Positions 16,791 through 24,891 of a DNA stretch of 64,000 bases are shown here, piece after piece. This DNA is from Acidimicrobiaceae bacterium (GTDB lineage: Bacteria; Actinomycetota; Acidimicrobiia; Acidimicrobiales; Ilumatobacteraceae). The notes below the pieces were generated by a model. It made no database searches. It was given only the letters and a program-made list of their open reading frames with translations, and was not told the origin of the DNA. Location of the stretch: NCBI GenBank assembly GCA_016722025.1, contig JADKGZ010000010.1, positions 1 through 64,000 of the forward strand, read 5' to 3'. The stretch's first letter is position 1. Every line of letters starts with the position of its first letter. The position numbers and the translations under genes were made by a program.

Positions 16791-17156
16791 ATGAGCCCGA
16801 GCGACCGACCGTCATCGCCCGCCGTGTGGGCGCGGCTGCGCGCCATCTGTGAGGCGCTCCCGGGCACCACCCACAAGATCAGCCACGGTGAGCTGGCATG
16901 GTCGGTGGGTGAGGGCAGGAAGGCTCGCCAGTTCGCCACCACCTGGGACCACCATCACGACGATCGCAACGGTGTGCTGTTCGCCGCCCCACCGGGCGCG
17001 CAGGAGCAGTTGGTGGCGGGCACCCCCGACCACTACTTCCGGCCGCCGTACTACGGCGTTCGCGGGTGGGTGGGCATGTACCTCGATGTCGCCGACGTGG
17101 ATTGGGATGTCGTCGAGCTGCATCTCGGCGATGCCCATCAGCACACCCGCGGGTAG
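16791..17156 (+). CDS. MmcQ/YjbR-family protein
   Basis: 121 residues. LPGTTHKISHGELAWSVG and the C-terminal WVGMYLDVADVDWDVVELHL match the MmcQ/YjbR (CyaY-like fold) family of uncharacterised proteins. The -10 box TATGGT ends 8 nt before the ATG. Its TAG stop codon is also the first three bases of the -10 box of the following CoA-transferase gene. Confidence 0.85.
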   Translation: MSPSDRPSSPAVWARLRAICEALPGTTHKISHGELAWSVGEGRKARQFATTWDHHHDDRNGVLFAAPPGAQEQLVAGTPDHYFRPPYYGVRGWVGMYLDVADVDWDVVELHLGDAHQHTRG

Positions 17157-17166
17157 CGTCGCCCGG

Positions 17167-18390
17167 ATGAACGATCGGCCGCTGCACGGGATACGAGTCC
17201 TCGATCTCACCCGTGTGCTCGCCGGGCCCCACGCCGCCCGCATGCTCTGCGACCTGGGCGCGGAGGTGATCAAGGTGGAGCCACCGGAGGGCGACATCAC
17301 GCGCACCACCTGGCCGCGTGCCAACAGCATCTCCAGCTACTTCGCCCAACAGAACGTGGGCAAGCGTTGCATCAGCATCGACCTCGACCACACGGCCGGC
17401 CGCGAGCTGCTGCTGCAGCTGGTCAATCGGTGCGACGTGGTGATCGAGAACTTCCGTCCGGGTGTGATGGACCGCTTGGGGCTGGGCTGGGCCACCTTGC
17501 ATGCTCGCAACCCGCGGCTCATCTACGCCAGTGGCAGTGGCTACGGGCAGACCGGGCCGTGGGTGCACCGCCGGGCGTATGCGCCGGTGGTCGGCGCCGA
17601 ATCCGGCTTCACCAAGTCGCAGGGCGACGCGCGAGCGGGTGACTACGCCAACGACCCGCACAGCCATGCCGACATGTACACCGCGCTGGAACTTGGGGCG
17701 GCGGTGCTGGCAGCGCTGTTCCAGCGCGAGCGCACCGGTCGCGGCGACCGCATCGACGTGTCGATGGCGCAGACGATGCTGTACGTGAACGAACACGCGC
17801 ACGACGGGCTGTGGACCGACCCCGTGCCCGACGGTGTCATCCGCAGCTTCCGGCCGATGGACTACCCCGTGCTCACCGCGGCCAACGGCGAATCCGTCGT
17901 CATCAGCGGTCACCCGGCGGAGAACAAGACGTTCGACTTCTACATGGAGTCGATCGGCCGACCAGAGCTGTGCGCCGACCCTCGCTTCGCCGACACGGCG
18001 GCGCGTCTGCACCACCTCGACGACATCCACGACCTGCTGCACTCGTGGGCGGCCGCCATGCCCAGCGCCGACGCCATCGAGGCGGCGATGTCGCGCAACA
18101 AGCTGGCGGTCGGTCGGCTGCGGTCGGTGCACGACGTGTGCGAGACGGATTGGGCCCGCGAGCGCGAGGTGGTGGTGGAGATCTCCGATCGCGGCGAGGG
18201 CACCATGCGCGTGCCCAACGCACCATGGCGTTTCGACGGCAGCGACGTGCGCGTGGGCGGCGTGCCCCGCTACCGCGGCGAGGACAACCGCATCGTGCTG
18301 GCCGAACTGCTCGGGCTCGACGATGCCACGCTCGACCGGTTGGAGAGCGACGGCGTGCTCACCAGCCGGCTGCCCAAGCGCACGAGCTGA
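17167..18390 (+). CDS. CaiB/BaiF family (class III) CoA transferase
   Basis: 407 residues. The enzyme moves CoA between carboxylic acids via Asp-anhydride chemistry. N-terminal IRVLDLTRVLAGPHAARML and VIKVEPPEGD, plus the catalytic Asp169 in SHADMYTALELG, are diagnostic. The substrate is unknown. ATG 17167 lies exactly 8 nt after the last base of TAGCGT (17154-17159), so the RNA is predicted to start on it. The DNA ligase gene follows after 3 bp. Confidence 0.92.
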   Translation: MNDRPLHGIRVLDLTRVLAGPHAARMLCDLGAEVIKVEPPEGDITRTTWPRANSISSYFAQQNVGKRCISIDLDHTAGRELLLQLVNRCDVVIENFRPGVMDRLGLGWATLHARNPRLIYASGSGYGQTGPWVHRRAYAPVVGAESGFTKSQGDARAGDYANDPHSHADMYTALELGAAVLAALFQRERTGRGDRIDVSMAQTMLYVNEHAHDGLWTDPVPDGVIRSFRPMDYPVLTAANGESVVISGHPAENKTFDFYMESIGRPELCADPRFADTAARLHHLDDIHDLLHSWAAAMPSADAIEAAMSRNKLAVGRLRSVHDVCETDWAREREVVVEISDRGEGTMRVPNAPWRFDGSDVRVGGVPRYRGEDNRIVLAELLGLDDATLDRLESDGVLTSRLPKRTS

Positions 18391-18393
18391 CCG

Positions 18394-19290
18394 ATGGCGT
18401 TGCGGTTCCCGGTCGAGCCGATGAAGGCGGCGCTGGGGGCGCTGCCTCCCGCGTCGCAGGACCACCAGTGGGCCTACGAGATCAAGTGGGACGGCTATCG
18501 CACCCTGGCGTACGTCGACGGCGCAGCGGTGCGGCTGCAGAGCAGCAGCGGGCTCGACGTGACCGGGAAGTACCCCGAGCTCGACGGCTTCGCCGCTGCG
18601 GTCAACGCATCGTCGGCGATCATCGACGGGGAGCTGGTCGTGCTCGACTCCGACGGACGGCCCAGCTTCGAGATGCTGCAGCGACACGAGACGCAGGTCG
18701 CCTTCTACGCCTTCGACGTGCTGCAGATCGGCGGGAGCGACACGATCGCCTTGCCGTACGAGCAGCGCCGTGCACTGCTCTCGTCGCTGGTGGAGGTCGG
18801 TTCTCATTGGATGGTGCCGGCGCACCGCGTCGGCGATGGCGCAGCGCTGTTCGCGGCCACTGCCGAACGCGGCTTGGAAGGCGTCATGGCCAAGCGGCTG
18901 GGTTCGCCGTACGTGGTGGGTCGTCGTTCGCCGCACTGGCGCAAGGTGAAGCATCGGCTGCAGGTCGAGGTCGTCATCGGCGGCTTCAACCAGGGCACGG
19001 GGTCGCGCTCAAGCACGTTCGGCGCGCTGCTCGTGGGCGTGCCGGCCGTCGACGGCTCGCTGCAGTTCGCGGGTGGCGTCGGCACCGGCTTCGATCAGGC
19101 GCAGCTCCAATCGCTCGCCACCACGCTGCGCGCCCTGGCGACACCGACCTGCCCGTTCAACGCCACTCCGCCGCGTTCGTACCTCACCGGCGCCACCTGG
19201 GTGCGGCCAGCGTTGCGGGCCCTGGTCGAGATCGCCGAGTTCACCAACGACGGCCACGTCCGCCACGCCAGCTTCATCCGCCTGCTGTAA
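18394..19290 (+). CDS. ATP-dependent DNA ligase (LigC/LigD-ligase type)
   Basis: 298 residues. Motif I EIKWDGYR carries the nucleotidylated Lys31; DGELVVLD (motif III), FYAFDVLQ (IIIa), LEGVMAKR (IV) and WRKVKHR (V) follow, and the OB-fold domain fills the last 100 residues. Such small ligases act in NHEJ-like or base-excision repair in actinobacteria. No ku or primase gene is adjacent. It follows the CaiB gene by 3 bp, so is probably cotranscribed, without an evident functional link. Confidence 0.92.
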   Translation: MALRFPVEPMKAALGALPPASQDHQWAYEIKWDGYRTLAYVDGAAVRLQSSSGLDVTGKYPELDGFAAAVNASSAIIDGELVVLDSDGRPSFEMLQRHETQVAFYAFDVLQIGGSDTIALPYEQRRALLSSLVEVGSHWMVPAHRVGDGAALFAATAERGLEGVMAKRLGSPYVVGRRSPHWRKVKHRLQVEVVIGGFNQGTGSRSSTFGALLVGVPAVDGSLQFAGGVGTGFDQAQLQSLATTLRALATPTCPFNATPPRSYLTGATWVRPALRALVEIAEFTNDGHVRHASFIRLL

Positions 19291-19347
19291 CCGCCTCCCG
19301 TCTCCGGGGGAAAGCCTCGGCGGGTGGGGCTCGTAGAGTGGCGGACC

Positions 19348-20497
19348 GTGATCACTCGTGACGATGCACTCGCCCTCGATGCCGCCGACCCGCTGCGCGC
19401 GTTCCGCGACCGGTTCCACATCCCCGACCCCTCGGTGATCTACCTCGACGGCAACTCGTTGGGCATGCCACCGAAGCGCACGCTCGAGCGACTCACCGAG
19501 GTCTTCCACGACGACTGGGCCACCGGCCTGATTCGCAGCTGGGATCACTGGCTGGACATGCCGCAACGGGTGGGCGACGTGCTGGCGCCGCTGATCGGCG
19601 CCGGCCCGGGGGAGGTTGTGCTGCACGACAACACCACGCTCAACGTGTACCAGGCGGTGCATGCCGCGATCGGGTTGCGCCCGGGCCGCAGCGTCATCGC
19701 GATCAGTGCCGACGACTTCCCCACCGACCGCTACGTGGTCGACGGGATCGCCGACGCGTTGGGCTTCACCGTGCGGCACGGCTTCGATCAGCTCGACGAC
19801 GTGGCGGTGATGGTCCGATCGGTCATCGACTATCGCACCGCCGAGCTCGTCGACGTAGCCGCGGAAACGGCGCGTGCGCACGCGGCCGGAGCGATGGTCG
19901 TGTGGGACCTGTCGCACGCGGTCGGTGCCATCGACATCGATCTCCGCGGGTGCGGCGTCCAACTGGCCATCGGGTGCAGCTACAAGTTCCTCAACGGCGG
20001 CCCCGGCGCCCCCGCCTGGACATACGTCGCGCGAGCTGCACGACACCATCCGTCAGCCGATCTGGGGCTGGTACGCCAACGAGGACATGTTCGCGATGGG
20101 GCCCACGTTCCGCCCCCGCCCCGACATCGCCCGCATGATGCTGGGCACCCCGGCCATCCTCGCCCTCGCGGCCGCCGAGGTGGGCATCGCGCTGTCGGCC
20201 GAGGCCGGCATGCCCGCCATCCACGCCAAGGGCTCGGCGCTCACGGGCCTGGCCATCGACCTCTGCGACCAGTACGGCCTGGCGACGCCCACGCCGCGCG
20301 ACGCCACGCAGCGGGGCAACCACGTGGCGGTGCAACACGCCGACGCCAAAGCATTCGTGAAGGAGCTCACCGCTCAGGGGGTGATCTTCGACTTCCGCGA
20401 GCCGAACATCATCCGCGCCGGCTGCTCACCACTGACCACCCGCTACGTCGACGTGTTCGACGGCCTCGCCGCAGTCGCGCGACTCGCGGCCCGCTGA
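19348..20497 (+). pseudogene. kynU: Kynureninase, frameshifted
   Basis: The product would cleave kynurenine to anthranilate and alanine with PLP in tryptophan breakdown. The first part (from GTG 19348) reads YLDGNSLGMPP, the PLP-Lys region CSYKFLNGGPGAPAW (Lys213) and YV; after base 20028 the family sequence continues one frame later as RELHDTIRQPIWGWY, then MGPTFRPRPDIARMMLGTP and IRAGCSPLTTRY to TGA at 20497. Removing base 20029 (one G in the run gtcgcgcgag) restores one frame, giving YV-RELHD; a 2-nt loss would also fit. With correction it is about 382 residues, a normal length. Either a recent inactivating mutation or a sequence error. A TAGAGT -10 box lies 8 nt before the GTG. Confidence 0.85.
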
Positions 20498-20534
20498 CGC
20501 GGAAGATCAGCGGTGCCCGAGCGCACCAGCCCGC

Positions 20535-22475
20535 TCAGGGAAACGGGTCGTTGATGTCATGGCACTGCAGCCACCAGTTCATGTAGACCTGGTTCAACTT
20601 GCTCGCCGGCTCGCCCGGCGGTGGCTGGTTGCAATCGACGGTGGACACGGGCGGCGCGACTGTCGGCGCGACCGTCGGCGCGACCGTGCTCGGTGGCGGC
20701 GCGGCGCCGAAGCCGAAACGCTGGAAGTCCGCCCAGCGCCACTCGTACGCCGGGTTGCCGGCGGCGTCGCTCCCCACGACCACCCACTCCTCGATCAACA
20801 CACCGAAGGAACCCACAGTTGCTGCGTCCAGCTGGGCGTACGTACCCGTGGTGGGCATCGCCGACTCGGCGACCGTCGAGATCTCGGCGACCGGCCCGGG
20901 TGTCGATGACGTGCCCGGGAAGAACGTCGCTCGTACCTTGAGCGTGCGACCCAGCGAGATCGCATACGCAGGCAACGGGTTGCGCTGCGGCACGTAGCCG
21001 GCCGTGAGCAGGTTGTGAACCTCGCGGCCATCGGCGTCGAGCTCCACTGCCATCAGGTCGAACGGAGTGAACCTGTCCATGCCGACGGTGCCGGCCTCGG
21101 CCTCGGCGAACCTGGCGCCGATCGAGCTCCACTCGAACAGAGCGCTCTTCGCGGCATACCCGATCCTGTCGAACGTGATCGTGGGGCCGTCGGCGGTGAC
21201 GCCACTGACGAACGGAGCAAACGCAGCGGTGGCGGGGTCGAAGGTGATGTGGTCGGGGTTCTTGTTCGGCGTGTTCGGGTCGGAGATGATCAGCTGGTCG
21301 CCGCTCACCCCATAGGCGATCATCGCGTGGGCCGGCGTGCCGGTGGCGGTGCTCAGCAGCACGAACTGCGGCTCGTGGGTGACGGCCATCGAGAACCGGA
21401 ACGCCCCGAGCTGGATGGCGGACTGCACCTCGTACATCGCGTGCCACGCCGACTCGTAGGCCTGGCTGCCCTTCCACCGCACGTCCTTCTGCACGGTGGT
21501 GGCCCATCTCAGGCCGCGAGCATCATCCACCCACAGATCGGGCGTGTCCGGCCCGACCACGAACGCTTGGTCGTTGTCGTAGCGGCCACGCAGCGAGCAA
21601 CCGCACGCCGGCTTCTGCTCGAGGAAGAACCACATGGCCGTCAGTGACATCCCGGCACAGTGCCCACCGGGAACCACCGAGGTGCCCACGTTCGGGAACT
21701 GCCAGCTGTCGACGGAGGGGTCGAAGCCGGTGCTGATGTCGCTGCCGAGCAATGCGTCGGCCACCCCGGCGATGAAGAACTCCGAGAAGTGGCGGGCGCC
21801 GACGGTGACCGAGGCAGCGTCGGCACGCAGCAAGGGCATCCCTTCCAGCGAACCGTCGGCGGGATCGCGGTAGAAGCCCATGGCGACCCAACCCTGGGGG
21901 GGCGTCGCCGGCACGGTCACCTCGATGACGTCACCCCCGTAGGCACCACCATCCTCGATGCGGATGAGCGGCGAGAGCGGCGTCACGAGACCGGTGGGAT
22001 CGGTGCCGGTGAGCGTTGCCCACGAGACGCTCACCGGTTGATCGGCGGTGAACGTCCCCTCGGGAACGACGACCTCCAACCCATCGACCGGTGTGCCGCT
22101 GGCTGGCACCACCACCGACCCGCCCGCCGGACCGACGACCGCATCGGTGGCCGGAGTGATCGGGCCAGGCGTCAACGGCTCGCCCGACGTGATGGGGAGC
22201 GAACCAGGCCCTGCGGTGCCGGGCAGCACTGCCCAGTTGTCGTGTCGCTGCGACACGAACACGACCGCTGCCACCAGCACCGCCACCACCGCCAGCGCGA
22301 GAAGGTTGCTGCGCGACGGACGGGTCGGCCGGGCAGAGTCGGCGGCCCTGACGGCCACGAGTGGGTCGACGGCGGTGATGCCGCGATCACCGACGAACGA
22401 CGTCCACGACGAACCGTCCCACCAGCGGTGCTCGTGGCGTTGATTCGGATCCCGGTACCAACCTGGTTGTGGCAT
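20535..22475 (-). CDS. DUF2510 membrane protein with candidate cysteine-peptidase domain
   Basis: 646 residues. An N-terminal DUF2510 unit (PGWYRDPNQRHEHRWWDGSSW, residues 4-24) is followed by one membrane segment (about 57-76) and a large extracytoplasmic part with an early ZU5-like beta region. Near the middle, GGHCAGMSLTAMWFF (Cys273), TPAHAMIAYG (His383) and IISDPNTPN (Asp399/Asn401) have the order and context of a papain-like Cys-His-Asp/Asn site. The tail has APTV repeats before the last Cys residues. I do not recognise a named family for the central domain, so peptidase activity is inference. Monocistronic; it converges with kynU. Confidence 0.7.
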   Translation of the reverse strand: MPQPGWYRDPNQRHEHRWWDGSSWTSFVGDRGITAVDPLVAVRAADSARPTRPSRSNLLALAVVAVLVAAVVFVSQRHDNWAVLPGTAGPGSLPITSGEPLTPGPITPATDAVVGPAGGSVVVPASGTPVDGLEVVVPEGTFTADQPVSVSWATLTGTDPTGLVTPLSPLIRIEDGGAYGGDVIEVTVPATPPQGWVAMGFYRDPADGSLEGMPLLRADAASVTVGARHFSEFFIAGVADALLGSDISTGFDPSVDSWQFPNVGTSVVPGGHCAGMSLTAMWFFLEQKPACGCSLRGRYDNDQAFVVGPDTPDLWVDDARGLRWATTVQKDVRWKGSQAYESAWHAMYEVQSAIQLGAFRFSMAVTHEPQFVLLSTATGTPAHAMIAYGVSGDQLIISDPNTPNKNPDHITFDPATAAFAPFVSGVTADGPTITFDRIGYAAKSALFEWSSIGARFAEAEAGTVGMDRFTPFDLMAVELDADGREVHNLLTAGYVPQRNPLPAYAISLGRTLKVRATFFPGTSSTPGPVAEISTVAESAMPTTGTYAQLDAATVGSFGVLIEEWVVVGSDAAGNPAYEWRWADFQRFGFGAAPPPSTVAPTVAPTVAPPVSTVDCNQPPPGEPASKLNQVYMNWWLQCHDINDPFP

Positions 22476-22548
22476 CGCGGCCTCACGATCCTGCCGACTT
22501 CAGTCCAGCGCCGGCGGCCGAGCACGGCCAGTGCCGAAGGTCATCCTC

Positions 22549-22565
22549 TACACTCCGCCCGGGGG
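22549..22565 (+). promoter_or_regulatory. -10 box of the monooxygenase operon
   Basis: TACACT at 22549-22554 predicts a transcription start near 22561, only a few bases before the GTG at 22565. Confidence 0.45.
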
Positions 22566-24190
22566 TGGCTCGCGTGGGTGCAGCGCTGCAGGATGACCAG
22601 TTCGATGCGGTGATCGTGGGTGCCGGGTTTGCCGGCTTGTACATGCTGCACACGCTGCGCGAACACGGCTTCACGGCTCGAGCGTTCGAAGTGGCCGGCG
22701 ACGTGGGCGGCACCTGGTACTGGAACCGCTATCCCGGTGCGCGCTGCGACGTGGAGAGCTTGGAGTACAGCTACTCGTTCAGCCCCGAGCTCGAGCAGGA
22801 GTGGGAGTGGACCGAGCGCTACGCCGGCCAGCCCGAGATCCTGCGCTACGCGCAGCACGTGGCGGACAGGTTCGACCTACGTCGCGACATCCGCTTCGAC
22901 ACCCGAGTGCAGTCGGCCGTCTTCGACGACGCCACCACCGGGTGGACCATCACCACACGCGATCACGACGGCAACGAACGCGCCACCCATTCGCAGTTCC
23001 TCATCATGGCTGTCGGTTGCCTCAGCAGCACCAACCTGCCCGAGTTCCCCGGGCGCGACTCGTTCGCCGGTGCCAGCTACCACACCGGCACGTGGCCGCA
23101 CGAGGGTGTCGACTTCACGGGCAAGCGGGTTGCCGTCATCGGCACCGGCTCGTCGGCCGTGCAGTCGATCCCGGTGATGGCCGAGCAGGCGGCGCACCTC
23201 ACCGTCTTCCAGCGCACGGCCACGTACACGGTGCCCGCGCACAACAGGCCACTAGGGCCGGACGAGGTCGCCGAGGTCAAGGCGAACTACCGCGCGCTGC
23301 GCGCCGCCAACCGGCAGATGAGTGGCGGCTTCGGCGCATGGTTCCCGCGCGGAGACGGCAGCGCCGCCGAAGCCGACCCGGCCGAACGCGACGCCGACTT
23401 CGAGGCGCGCTGGAACGTCGGTGGGTTCACCTACCTGGGTGGGTACAGCGACTTCTTGTTGAACGCCGCCTCCAACGAAACGGCGGCGGAGTTCGTGCGC
23501 CACAAGATCGCGGCCACCGTGCACGACCCCGAGACGGCAGCGCTGCTGATGCCCTCGCACGTCATCGGCTGCAAACGGCTGTGCTTCGACAGCGGCTACT
23601 ACGAGACGTTCAACCGCCCCAACGTGTCGCTGGTCGATGTCAGCCGGCAGCCCATCGAGGAGATCACCCCCACTGGAGTGCGGGTGGGCGGCGTCGACTA
23701 CGAGGTGGACGACATCGTGTACGCCACCGGATTCGACGCGATGACCGGCAGCCTGCTGAAGATCAACGCCCGCGGGCCCGCGGTCTCGCTGCAGGAGGCG
23801 TGGGAAGCCGGGCCGCGCACGTACCTGGGCCTGGCAGTGCACGGTCTGCCGAACATGTTCACCATCAGCGGCCCCGGCAGCCCGTCGGTGCTCACCAACA
23901 TGATCACGTCGATCGAGCAGCACGTGGAGTGGATCGGCGAGTGCCTCATCCAGTTGCGAGCCCGCGGCCTACGGCGCATCGAGGCGACCGAGGCCGCGCA
24001 GGATGCGTGGGTCGACTACGTCAACATGGTCGCCGACATGACGCTGTTCCCGACGTGCAACTCGTGGTACCTCGGCGCCAACGTGCCCGGCAAGACGCGA
24101 GTGTTCATGCCCCTGCCCGGCTTCCCCCCGTACGCCGAGCAGTGTGCCGCCGTCGCCGCCAACGACTACGAGGGTTTCGCGCTCGCGTGA
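22565..24190 (+). CDS. Baeyer-Villiger-type flavin monooxygenase
   Basis: 541 residues. FAD-binding GAGFAG begins about residue 18; the NADPH-binding GTGSSAVQ is near residue 198; and the BVMO fingerprint FxGxxxHTxxWP is present as FAGASYHTGTWP. Such enzymes insert oxygen next to ketones (cyclohexanone/phenylacetone monooxygenase group). The length is normal. GTG 22565 is chosen from the -10 box; GTG 22574 is an alternative. The stop overlaps the next gene by 4 nt (GTGA). Confidence 0.93.
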   Translation: MARVGAALQDDQFDAVIVGAGFAGLYMLHTLREHGFTARAFEVAGDVGGTWYWNRYPGARCDVESLEYSYSFSPELEQEWEWTERYAGQPEILRYAQHVADRFDLRRDIRFDTRVQSAVFDDATTGWTITTRDHDGNERATHSQFLIMAVGCLSSTNLPEFPGRDSFAGASYHTGTWPHEGVDFTGKRVAVIGTGSSAVQSIPVMAEQAAHLTVFQRTATYTVPAHNRPLGPDEVAEVKANYRALRAANRQMSGGFGAWFPRGDGSAAEADPAERDADFEARWNVGGFTYLGGYSDFLLNAASNETAAEFVRHKIAATVHDPETAALLMPSHVIGCKRLCFDSGYYETFNRPNVSLVDVSRQPIEEITPTGVRVGGVDYEVDDIVYATGFDAMTGSLLKINARGPAVSLQEAWEAGPRTYLGLAVHGLPNMFTISGPGSPSVLTNMITSIEQHVEWIGECLIQLRARGLRRIEATEAAQDAWVDYVNMVADMTLFPTCNSWYLGANVPGKTRVFMPLPGFPPYAEQCAAVAANDYEGFALA

Positions 24191-24753
24191 AGTCACTGGT
24201 GCTCATCGGCCCGGCCGCCGCAGGCAAGTCGACGGTTGGTGCGCTGGTAGCCGCTGCCCTCGGGCGGCCGTTCATCGATCTGGACGAAGTAGCGGCCGCG
24301 TACTACGAGGAGGCTGGCCAACCGCTCGACGATCTCATTCGGCACATCGCCCACGTCGGCTTGGTGGCAGCACATCGTTGGTGGCAGCCCGCACGGGCGC
24401 ATGCCGCAGTGCGCGTGATCGGTGACCATCCAAACACCGTCATCGCCTTCGGTGCCGGCCACAGCCACTTCGAGGACGATGTGGCTGCCGAGCCGGTGCA
24501 CCATGCGCTGGCCGACTGCTTCGTGGTGCTGCTGCTCCCCGCAGCCGACCCGGAAGTTGCGCACCGGGTGCTCGCCGACAGATGTACGCAGGAGCGCGGC
24601 GAGGGGTGGGGCGGCAGCACGTTCCTTCTCGACTGGGTGCGTAGCGCGCAGAACTTGGCCCTCGCCGACAACGTCGTCTACACCGGGTCGCGCACGGCAG
24701 GCGAGGTGGCCGACGAGGTCGTCGGCCACGTTCGCCACGATGCTCACCGTTGA
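24187..24753 (+). CDS. Shikimate kinase-like P-loop protein
   Basis: 188 residues. The P-loop GPAAAGKST (about 9-17) and FIDLDEVAAAYYEEAG resemble shikimate kinase/AroK and related small-molecule kinases, but GGR motifs of true AroK are not clear, so the substrate is open. It is translationally coupled to the monooxygenase. A strong hairpin follows 65 bp downstream. Confidence 0.75.
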   Translation: MKSLVLIGPAAAGKSTVGALVAAALGRPFIDLDEVAAAYYEEAGQPLDDLIRHIAHVGLVAAHRWWQPARAHAAVRVIGDHPNTVIAFGAGHSHFEDDVAAEPVHHALADCFVVLLLPAADPEVAHRVLADRCTQERGEGWGGSTFLLDWVRSAQNLALADNVVYTGSRTAGEVADEVVGHVRHDAHR

Positions 24754-24818
24754 CCTGTGCACCCGACTTCTGCAACGTCTCGGTGCCACTCGCGCAGCAT
24801 TCTCCGCTGTCTGGACGT

Positions 24819-24845
24819 GAGTCGTCTCGCCCGCCGAGACGACTC
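24819..24845. terminator. 11-bp perfect hairpin between convergent genes
   Basis: Arms GAGTCGTCTCG and CGAGACGACTC pair perfectly around loop CCCGC, between the plus-strand kinase gene and the minus-strand acetoacetyl-CoA synthetase gene. The position suggests a bidirectional terminator, although no U-tract is present. Confidence 0.65.
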
Positions 24846-24891
24846 CCGCCAAGAAGCCGACCGGGGAAGGACGCCGGCGCGCAGACTGGCG

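Noticed and set aside
17167..17180. A fourth TetR site at the CaiB start (TGAACGATCGG)
   Set aside because: Only the nine-base core matches, the GCAA half is absent, and the bases are explained by the codons for MNDRP.
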